The notes beneath the pieces are model-generated. The model saw only the letters and a list, made by a program, of their open reading frames with translations, had not been told where the DNA came from and made no database searches. A stretch of 36,741 bases of DNA from DATIYF01 sp035517775. Its GTDB lineage: Bacteria > Acidobacteriota > Terriglobia > Terriglobales > Acidobacteriaceae. A program made the translations under genes and the position numbers. Positions 31,447 through 36,741 of this stretch are shown piece after piece. The stretch covers positions 1 through 36,741 of the forward strand of contig DATIYF010000124.1 of assembly GCA_035517775.1 (NCBI GenBank). Direction: 5' to 3'. How positions within the stretch are numbered: the first letter of the stretch is position 1; each line of letters starts with the position of its first letter.

Positions 31447-32745
31447 TTAGATCTCGATAATCATGTCCTCGAGCCGCGTCGGATACTTATTGATGATCTC
31501 GCCCTTGTCCTTGCCCACGATCACCGTATCGGAGTGGCGGAAGCCACCCCAGTCCGGATCATAAACTCCGGGCTCGCAACTGAAAGTCATTCCTTCTTTC
31601 AGAACCGTCTTGTCTCCTTCCGCGATCCACGGAGACTCGTGGCCTTCCAGGCCAATGCCGTGGCCGGTGCGGTGCTTGAGGAATTTCTCGAATCCTGCCT
31701 TGCGAATCTGGTCGAGACTCTTTTTGTCCACCTCTTCCGCGATGGCGCCTTCTGTCATGTTCTCGGCTCCGGCGTCGTGCGCGGCCAGCATCGCATCGTA
31801 AAGGCGTTTGGCATAGTCGGTCGGCTTACCCACGACGAACGAGCGCTCGTCCTCCACGCAGTAGCCGCCGACCTGGGTGCCGAAGCTCAGAATGAGGGCG
31901 TCGCCTTTCTTCAGGCGGTCGGTGCTGGGAACAGCGTGCGGAAAGGCCGAGCGCTTGCCAAACGGCACCAGCCCGCCAAATGGCGGATCAATGCTCACGC
32001 CTACGACTTGCTTCAACTCCGCACCCATTTTGTCGGCGAGCGCGTCGGCCGAGGCCTTCAGAATTTCATTCTCGGTCACGCTGCCGTGGCTTTGCACAAA
32101 ATCGCGTCCTGCCTGCACATAGAAGTCAGAAAAGTACATGCCGCGGCGCATGACGTTCAGCTCATCTTCATCCTTCACCCAGCGCATGTGCTCAATCACG
32201 TCCCCGGCCTCGACAATCTCGGCCTGGGGCGCTCCCAGTTTGATCTCGCGCATGCGGCTTGGAGTGGGCTCTTCCACGCCGATGCGCGCCCCCGCCGGCA
32301 CGCGGCGGGCGATGCGCTCAAAGATCCAGCGCACGCGGTTGACTGGGCCGGGAAAATCGAAGTACGACTCGAAATCCTTCACCCACCACAGCTTCACCTG
32401 ATCGGTTTCAAGGCCGGGAATGAAAAGCGCCGGATCGCCCGACTTCGGAATCAGCGCCGCCAGCGGCCGCTCCGTCGAAAGGTGAAAGTAGCCGGTGGTG
32501 TAGATCACGTTGTGCGCATTGAGCAGCACCAGCGCATCCAGTTTGCGGCGGGCCATCTCTGCTTGCACCTGGCCGATCTTGCGCCGGTACCATTCGGGCT
32601 CCAGGCGATCGGGCAAGGCCGCGCCCGGGTTGATGTCGGCAAAAACTCTCACATGGCGTGTCCGGCCAAAGCTTGCGACTTGCGAAGTGAGGCTGAGCAC
32701 GGCAGCGCCCGCCGCGCTGCGCAGAAAAGTCCGGCGTCCGGTCAT
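31447..32745 (-). CDS. Tat-exported M24 (creatinase/aminopeptidase P-fold) protein with altered metal site
   Basis: A 432-residue two-domain protein with an N-terminal creatinase-like domain (about 50-185) and a pita-bread domain (about 190-425). The start GRRTFLRSAAGAAVLSL is a twin-arginine signal. The conserved His362 (HRTGHGIGLEGHE) and Glu391 (SCEPGVY) are present. The other positions that bind the two metals in aminopeptidase P are Ser287 (LSFGTQVGGY, normally Asp), Glu298 (VEDERSF, normally Asp) and Ser405 (GFRHSDTV, normally Glu). It may therefore bind metal differently or be a creatinase-like, metal-free hydrolase. Annotating it simply as Xaa-Pro aminopeptidase would be unsafe. Confidence 0.85.
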   Translation of the reverse strand: MTGRRTFLRSAAGAAVLSLTSQVASFGRTRHVRVFADINPGAALPDRLEPEWYRRKIGQVQAEMARRKLDALVLLNAHNVIYTTGYFHLSTERPLAALIPKSGDPALFIPGLETDQVKLWWVKDFESYFDFPGPVNRVRWIFERIARRVPAGARIGVEEPTPSRMREIKLGAPQAEIVEAGDVIEHMRWVKDEDELNVMRRGMYFSDFYVQAGRDFVQSHGSVTENEILKASADALADKMGAELKQVVGVSIDPPFGGLVPFGKRSAFPHAVPSTDRLKKGDALILSFGTQVGGYCVEDERSFVVGKPTDYAKRLYDAMLAAHDAGAENMTEGAIAEEVDKKSLDQIRKAGFEKFLKHRTGHGIGLEGHESPWIAEGDKTVLKEGMTFSCEPGVYDPDWGGFRHSDTVIVGKDKGEIINKYPTRLEDMIIEI

Positions 32746-32894
32746 GAGGGCTCCAGAGTTGGCATGAAAAAGCAGACTATGCTAACGCAGAATGGCGTGG
32801 TCTATTTCCCTTTTTTCGAAAGCAGCCGTCCACCGAGTTTAGAAAGACGCCGGCGCCAACGCCTACGAATCGCAGAGTACGGTTTCACCTCAGC

Positions 32895-32900
32895 TATAAT
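32895..32900 (+). promoter_or_regulatory. Predicted -10 box of the NTF2-like gene
   Basis: A perfect TATAAT lies 25 bp before the ATG at 32926; GGGAG is spaced 5 nt from that ATG, so this gene, unlike several others here, has an ordinary short leader. No -35 recognised. Confidence 0.45.
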
Positions 32901-32925
32901 TCGCCCGTTGATCTCGGGAGCCGAC

Positions 32926-33393
32926 ATGACCCAGTTTGCCATTTGTGTTACCGCCGTTTTCCTGCTCACTACCTCAGCGTTCGCGGCGCCGCCTTCAACC
33001 GAAGAAGAGCAGGTGTGGGGACTCGAGCAGGCTTACTGGCACTATGTGCAAACGAACGATCTCGAACACTATCGCGCACTGTGGCACGCGGAATTTCTGG
33101 GCTGGCCGTCGTTCAGCCCCAACCCCATGCGCAAAGACCACATCGCAGATTGGATGACGGTGCAGAGCCAGAATAGCGAGTCGCTGAAGTCATACCATCT
33201 GGAAAAGCTGGCGGTACAGGCGGTGAGGAACGTCGCCACCACGACTTATCGTGTGCGGCTGGTGTGGGTGGATAAGAGCGGAAACCAAGAGGTGGAAACC
33301 AGCCGCATCCTCCACACCTGGCTTCGTGATTCCGGCGGCAACTGGCACATTATTTCGGGCATGTCTGCCCCCACCAACCCCGAAGGGCGATGA
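32926..33393 (+). CDS. Exported NTF2-like/SnoaL-like (DUF4440-type) protein
   Basis: A 155-residue protein with a signal peptide (FAICVTAVFLLTTSAFAAPP). The mature domain begins with the helix EEQVWGLEQAYWHYVQTNDL, then HYRALWHAEFLGWP, and ends with strands TTYRVRLVWVD and NWHIISGMSAP. This is the cone-shaped NTF2-like fold of SnoaL/DUF4440 proteins, whose members bind small ligands or act as isomerases; no catalytic residues can be assigned. The frame is open far upstream across the M24 gene, but the ATG at 32926 with its TATAAT, GGGAG and signal peptide is clearly the start. Confidence 0.8.
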   Translation: MTQFAICVTAVFLLTTSAFAAPPSTEEEQVWGLEQAYWHYVQTNDLEHYRALWHAEFLGWPSFSPNPMRKDHIADWMTVQSQNSESLKSYHLEKLAVQAVRNVATTTYRVRLVWVDKSGNQEVETSRILHTWLRDSGGNWHIISGMSAPTNPEGR

Positions 33394-33521
33394 TCATCGC
33401 TTCCATGAATGGCTGGGGTGTTACCGCATGGTAATCGGGAAAAAATCCCCATAGCACTCGAACAACGCAGCCTGAGCTTTTGAGCACTATCCCTTGACTG
33501 CAGACGGTTACAATCTCGTTG

Positions 33522-33887
33522 ATGAACCCAAAATACCTGTGGCTGGCGGACGTAATGCAACTGCTGACCTTCTTCGTCGTCGCGCCAGCAACAGCCGTCG
33601 CTATCGCGTATGCCGCATGGCGGGGAAAGCCAAAGAACTTCACCTTCCAGCGGTATGCTGTGATATGCGTAGCTTCAGGGGTGACAGCTCTTGCATTATT
33701 GGTGTTGGCAAAGCGAATGGATGCCGACATCAGAACACTTCAGTATTTCCTCCAATTGGCCTGTGTCTTACTGGGCTTTCTATTACTTGGCGTGGGGATC
33801 GGTTCCTTCTTCCCAGTACTCTTACATGCCTGGCGTTGGCACATGGAAACACGGCTCACCAACCATAATCGGACAGAACACCAATGA
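33522..33887 (+). CDS. Small three-helix membrane protein
   Basis: A 121-residue protein with three predicted transmembrane helices (LLTFFVVAPATAVAIAYAAW, YAVICVASGVTALALLVLA and LACVLLGFLLLGVGIGSFF). The C-terminal tail is His/Arg-rich and faces one side. No family recognised. The ATG at 33522 has no clear Shine-Dalgarno sequence; a TTG directly before it is an alternative. It is convergent with the phhB-like gene. Base composition is somewhat lower in GC than the neighbours, which may indicate a more recently acquired or fast-evolving gene. Function unknown. Confidence 0.6.
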   Translation: MNPKYLWLADVMQLLTFFVVAPATAVAIAYAAWRGKPKNFTFQRYAVICVASGVTALALLVLAKRMDADIRTLQYFLQLACVLLGFLLLGVGIGSFFPVLLHAWRWHMETRLTNHNRTEHQ

Positions 33888-33942
33888 CCACTGTTGAAAC
33901 ATCCCGGTTACACTCATCGAGCCTTTCGCCGGCTCCTTCCTC

Positions 33943-34278
33943 TCACTTCGAATACAGCTTGTCGATCTTCGCCGCCATCACGAAGTCGCTTTGAGTCAGG
34001 CCGTCAATCTTGTGGGTCCAGAGCGTGATCTCCGCCTTGCCCCAGGTGAGCAGAATATCGGGATGATGGCCCTGCTTTTCCGCCACATCGCCCACGCGGT
34101 TCACGAAGTCGAGAGCCTGCTTAAAATCGGGGAAGCTGAACTTGCGCACGATGTGGTGCCCTTCCACCACGTTCCACTCCGGCACCTGCCTGGAAATTTC
34201 CTGCAGTTCCTCTCCCTTCATGGGCGGCACGCCGCCCTTGCAGGGCACGCAATCCTGGCTGGCTAGATCTTGCGGCAT
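33943..34278 (-). CDS. Pterin-4a-carbinolamine dehydratase
   Basis: A 111-residue DCoH/PCD-family enzyme that dehydrates 4a-hydroxytetrahydropterin formed by aromatic amino acid hydroxylases. Signature features are EWNVVEGHHIVRKFSFPDFK, the active-site GHHPDILLTW and the C-terminal EITLWTHKIDGLTQSDFVMA. The start at 34278 (MPQDLAS) is supported by AGGAGA 8 nt upstream; the frame extends to 34305. No phenylalanine hydroxylase gene lies in the window, so a role in molybdopterin or other pterin chemistry is possible. Confidence 0.93.
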   Translation of the reverse strand: MPQDLASQDCVPCKGGVPPMKGEELQEISRQVPEWNVVEGHHIVRKFSFPDFKQALDFVNRVGDVAEKQGHHPDILLTWGKAEITLWTHKIDGLTQSDFVMAAKIDKLYSK

Positions 34279-34436
34279 AGTTCTCTCCTGATCTGAATTC
34301 ACCATAACTATGACATAACTTCGCTCCGGGTGACTCCAGGGTTTGACCCTCTATCGCTTCGGCCGGAATGGGCCATGAGCGCGCCGCCGTTGTCCTTTCG
34401 ATTACCTGCGCACTCAGGCTCGGGCGTCTTCCCCGC

Positions 34437-34442
34437 TAGAAT
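34437..34442 (+). promoter_or_regulatory. Predicted -10 box of murA
   Basis: TAGAAT in the context GCTAGAAT, the same octamer as at 29369-29376 and 26249-26256, lies 43 bp before the murA ATG. No strong -35 seen. Confidence 0.4.
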
Positions 34443-34485
34443 AGACGGGCAGTCGGCCGGGTGATGGCCGCCGAGGGCTCTGCCT

Positions 34486-35781
34486 ATGGACAAATTCGTC
34501 ATTCGCGGCGGTAATCCTTTGTTGGGCACGGTCCGCATCAGCGGCGCTAAGAACGCCGCACTTCCCGCCATGGCCGCGGCATTGCTGACGGAAGAGCCCG
34601 TGGTCCTCGAAAATATTCCCCAGGTGCGCGACATCGAGACCACCCGCCGTTTGCTCTCAGCCATGGGCGCGGAGGTAGAGCTCGGCTACGGCCGGGCCCA
34701 CCATCGCACCACCATTTGCTGCCAGAATCTCGCCTCGCCCGAAGCTTCGTATGAACTGGTGAAGACCATGCGCGCCTCCACCCTGGTGCTGGGGCCGCTG
34801 GTCGCGCGTTGCGGCCGGGCGCGGGTCTCTCTGCCCGGCGGCTGCGCCATCGGCGCGCGCCCGATTGATCTGCACATCAAGGGACTTGAATCGCTGGGAG
34901 CGAACATCGTGCAAGACCACGGCTATGTCGAGGCCCGGGCCGATCGCTTGAAAGGGGGCGAGATTGTCTTCGACAAAATCACCGTCACTGGCACCGAAGA
35001 CTTGCTTATGGCGGCCGCACTCGCCGAGGGCGAAACCGTGATGCAGAATTGCGCGCGCGAGCCCGAGGTAGCCGACCTGGCCGCGCTGCTCAACCGGATG
35101 GGAGCGAAAATCGAAGGCGCGGGGACTGCCACGATCCGCATTAAAGGCGTAGAGAAGCTGCACGGCGCGCGGCATGCCATCATTCCCGACCGCATCGAAG
35201 CGGCCACGTTTATTCTTGCCGGCGCCCTGACCGGCGGCGACCTCAACGTCACCTGCTGCGAGCCACGACATCTCGACGCTCTGCTGCAGAAGCTTCACGA
35301 AACCGGCGTCAAGACCGCTGTTTCCCCGGACTCCGTGCGTGTGATGGGTGACGCTCCTTTGCAGGCTTCCGACGTCAGCACTGAGGAATATCCCGGCTTC
35401 CCCACCGACGTTCAGGCGCAATACATGGCGCTGGCCACGCAAGCGGAGGGCAGTTCGGTCATCACGGAAAATATTTTCGAGAACCGCTTCATGCACGCGC
35501 TCGAACTGGTGCGCATGGGAGCCAACATCAAGATCGAGGGGCGCCGCGCCGTGGTTCGCGGCAAAACGCCGTTGAGCGGAGCGGCGGTGCTTGCCTCGGA
35601 CCTTCGCGCCTCGGCCTCACTCGTGCTGGCGGCGCTGGTGGCCGAAGGCGAGTCCATCATTGACCGCGTCTATCACATTGATCGCGGCTACGAGCGGATC
35701 GAGGAGAAACTGAAAGGAGTCGGGGCGCAGATTCGCCGCATCGGAGAAATTCTGCCTAAGCGCCGCGGCGCCGGCAGCTAG
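34486..35781 (+). CDS. murA: UDP-N-acetylglucosamine 1-carboxyvinyltransferase
   Basis: A 431-residue enzyme for the first committed step of peptidoglycan synthesis: it transfers enolpyruvate from PEP to UDP-GlcNAc. The N-terminal RISGAKNAALPAMAAALLTE carries the substrate-binding Lys22/Asn23. The active-site loop SLPGGCAIGARPIDLH contains Cys120, the residue alkylated by fosfomycin in sensitive enzymes. The second domain has EEYPGFPTDVQAQ with the catalytic Asp. The length is standard. GAGGG is placed 8 nt before the ATG. It appears monocistronic. Confidence 0.97.
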   Translation: MDKFVIRGGNPLLGTVRISGAKNAALPAMAAALLTEEPVVLENIPQVRDIETTRRLLSAMGAEVELGYGRAHHRTTICCQNLASPEASYELVKTMRASTLVLGPLVARCGRARVSLPGGCAIGARPIDLHIKGLESLGANIVQDHGYVEARADRLKGGEIVFDKITVTGTEDLLMAAALAEGETVMQNCAREPEVADLAALLNRMGAKIEGAGTATIRIKGVEKLHGARHAIIPDRIEAATFILAGALTGGDLNVTCCEPRHLDALLQKLHETGVKTAVSPDSVRVMGDAPLQASDVSTEEYPGFPTDVQAQYMALATQAEGSSVITENIFENRFMHALELVRMGANIKIEGRRAVVRGKTPLSGAAVLASDLRASASLVLAALVAEGESIIDRVYHIDRGYERIEEKLKGVGAQIRRIGEILPKRRGAGS

Positions 35782-35791
35782 GGTGCGTGGT

Positions 35792-35809
35792 GCGGGCGCC
35801 CCCGCCCGC
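35792..35809 (+). terminator. GC hairpin after murA
   Basis: gcgggcg (35792-35798) pairs perfectly with cgcccgc (35803-35809) across a 4-nt loop, 11 bp after the murA stop. There is no T-run, so termination is uncertain. Confidence 0.35.
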
Positions 35810-35856
35810 GTGTGGGCGCCTGCTGCTTCAGCGCCTCGGGGGAGGTAAGCAACGTT

Positions 35857-36222
35857 CTAAATCGCCATCACTCCTACTTCTTTTTCCACTTCCGTGGTCT
35901 CGACCATCGCGATCGCGTCCCATGGGCAGCCATCAAGGAAGCAGCCATCCGGCCCTTTGCTGATGCACTTCTTGCAGCCGATGCAGAGAATCGGATCCAC
36001 CTGAATCCGCCCGAACGGCGGATGGTCTTCATCCGGCACCCAGAACATGCAGTCTTCCACCGGACAATACTCCACGCAGGCCGGCGAGCCGGCGCAGCCT
36101 GTGCAGCATTCGGTAATGACTGCCAGCTCTTTGGGCTTTTTCTTGCGCGGGGTCGCAATGCCTTTGGATCTCGGCTCGAACTTCAGCTCGTCGGGAACCA
36201 TCCCGGGGTTGGCCTCGGACAT
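35857..36222 (-). CDS. 2[4Fe-4S] ferredoxin with atypical cysteine spacing
   Basis: A 121-residue soluble electron carrier. The N-terminal roughly 35 residues are basic and polar. Cluster-ligand cysteines are Cys40, 43, 49, 53 (CTGCAGSPACVEYCP) and Cys80, 83, 86, 99 (CIGCKKCISKGPDGCFLDGC followed by P). Both halves carry insertions relative to the standard CxxCxxCxxxCP motif, and there are extra cysteines at 39, 58 and 94. The ATG at 36222 is chosen over 36258, because a perfect TATAAT ends 7 nt upstream. It could be a partner of complex I or other redox enzymes; this is inference. Confidence 0.88.
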   Translation of the reverse strand: MSEANPGMVPDELKFEPRSKGIATPRKKKPKELAVITECCTGCAGSPACVEYCPVEDCMFWVPDEDHPPFGRIQVDPILCIGCKKCISKGPDGCFLDGCPWDAIAMVETTEVEKEVGVMAI

Positions 36223-36229
36223 GGCCGGG

Positions 36230-36258
36230 ATTATACCCCAGCACTTGGCGGTTGGCAC
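36230..36258 (-). promoter_or_regulatory. Ferredoxin promoter abutting heptad locus 4 (leaderless)
   Basis: On the minus strand GTGCCA (36258-36253) and TATAAT (36235-36230) are 17 bp apart; the ATG follows the -10 after 7 nt. The -35 lies within a heptad unit (ggcactt), so the repeat array supplies part of the promoter. Confidence 0.55.
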
Positions 36259-36463
36259 TTGGCAATCGGGAGTCAGCCGGCGGCACTCAGCCGGTCCCTG
36301 TCATTGACTCTTTACCGATTGTCATTCCGGCCGCAGGGAGGAATCTGCTCTTACTGCGGCCGCCGGGAAAGCAGATACCCCGCCGCTCCGCTCCTCGGAA
36401 TCACAAGACAGGGCGGAGTGGAAGTACTGACGGCTGAGCGCTGAAAACGGAATGCTGAGGGCT
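36240..36463. repeat. Heptad repeat array, inverted pair, locus 4 (upstream of ferredoxin gene)
   Basis: Left arm 36240-36295 is eight in-phase heptads (agcactt, ggcggtt, ggcactt, ggcaatc, gggagtc, agccggc, ggcactc, agccggt). Right arm 36422-36463 is aagtact, gacggct, gagcgct, gaaaacg, gaatgct, gagggct, the complementary type. The right arm overlaps the stop codon of the MmcQ/YjbR gene (36462-36464). Between the arms lies a second palindromic element (36321-36404). Confidence 0.75.
36321..36404. repeat. GTCATTCCG...CGGAATCAC palindromic element
   Basis: Ends gtcattccg (36321-36329) and cggaatcac (36396-36404) are inverted with one mismatch. The inside contains ggaatctgct and agcagatacc as further complementary pieces, as well as gcggccg repeats. 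It is nested between the two arms of heptad locus 4. A relative is at 8787. Confidence 0.6.
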
Positions 36464-36741
36464 AGCGCGCAGTGTTCCTCCACGCCACCTGCAACGCTTC
36501 GCGGAGTGCCCTCTTGCTCACGGCGCTCAGCCGCACGCTGGTGCAGCCGCGGCGTCCCCAGGCGCCTTTCACCGGTACGAAGGCCTTGGGGTACATCTTC
36601 AAAAACTCATGCTGATATTCCGGCGGCAGCTTGACCATGCCCCACTTCTTATCGGGATAGCCGAGCGTGGCGAAAATTTTCCCGCCGACTCTGAAGTCGG
36701 GATGGTCCATGTGCTCCCTCTCGCTGGTCTCCGGCAAAGCC
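36462..36741 (-). CDS. MmcQ/YjbR-family protein, N-terminus cut by window edge
   Basis: The visible 93 codons encode the C-terminal part of a small MmcQ/YjbR-like protein. EREHMDHPDFRVGGKIFATL, then KWGMVKLPPEYQHEFL and the terminal WGRRGCTSVRLSAVSKRALR match the family's CyaY-like fold. The frame continues to the window's last bases (…ALPETSER), where family members normally have the LPE(A/T) motif around residue 15, so only some 15-20 residues are missing. Function in the family is not settled; DNA binding is often stated. Its stop codon overlaps heptad locus 4. Confidence 0.82.
   Translation of the reverse strand, partial: ALPETSEREHMDHPDFRVGGKIFATLGYPDKKWGMVKLPPEYQHEFLKMYPKAFVPVKGAWGRRGCTSVRLSAVSKRALREALQVAWRNTAR

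Noticed and set aside
31534..32925. Upstream open part of the NTF2-like frame, which would give a 619-residue protein
   Set aside because: This part is antisense to the M24 gene; the real start at 32926 has a promoter, a ribosome-binding site and a signal peptide.
34310..34400. tRNA-like look of the segment with gggtttgaccc upstream of murA
   Set aside because: No cloverleaf with acceptor and anticodon arms could be drawn on either strand.

Overview
The window is a gene-dense, GC-rich piece of a Gram-negative bacterial chromosome. It encodes a TonB-dependent receptor, an outer-membrane porin and several exported proteins. The mix of genes suggests Acidobacteriota: a TonB receptor with an N-terminal carboxypeptidase-regulatory-like domain, a YpdA-type bacillithiol-disulfide reductase, a DUF4386 protein and split nuoC/nuoD. 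This assignment is inference from gene content and style; no rRNA or tRNA gene was seen to test it.

Left part (1-7000, all minus strand). A respiratory complex I operon reads nuoA, a PH-like gene, nuoC, nuoD, nuoH, nuoJ, nuoK, nuoL (cut by the window edge). nuoB, nuoI and nuoEFG are not in the cluster. Some junctions are tight (nuoC-D-H-J). Others are filled by dispersed repeats: arrays of a degenerate heptanucleotide arranged as inverted pairs, and a GTAGAGACG...CGTCTCTAC palindrome family. Upstream lie a secreted protein of unknown function and a single-domain response regulator.

Middle part (7200-19000). lysS (plus strand) is followed by a minus-strand operon: a cysteine-free Rrf2 regulator, then the binding protein, ATPase and permease of a nitrate/sulfonate/taurine-type ABC importer joined by ATGA overlaps, then a putative porin. 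A PP2C phosphatase is divergent from a plus-strand operon of ABC ATPase, ABC-2 permease, small membrane protein, DesK-like sensor kinase and NarL-type regulator, which looks like a self-contained envelope-stress or drug-efflux module.

Right part (19000-36741). A BtuB-like TonB receptor is preceded by two complete tandem cobalamin riboswitches and a good promoter whose predicted start lies at the first aptamer. After it come a rhodanese, a small protein plus 3-hydroxybutyryl-CoA dehydrogenase, a DUF4386 membrane protein, an AAA+ ATPase, a small protein plus MidA/NDUFAF7-type methyltransferase, aspartase, YpdA-like reductase, an exported protein, CyaY (frataxin), a Tat-exported M24 peptidase homologue with degenerate metal ligands, an NTF2-like exported protein, a small membrane protein, pterin-4a-carbinolamine dehydratase, murA, a 2[4Fe-4S] ferredoxin and a truncated MmcQ/YjbR gene.

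The most unusual signals are non-coding: four loci of in-phase inverted heptad arrays, three inside the nuo operon and one upstream of the ferredoxin gene; tandem B12 riboswitches; and a recurring promoter layout in which a -10 box lies 6-7 nt (12 nt for nuoA) before the start codon, predicting leaderless or nearly leaderless mRNAs. No CRISPR array, insertion sequence, phage gene or defence system was recognised.
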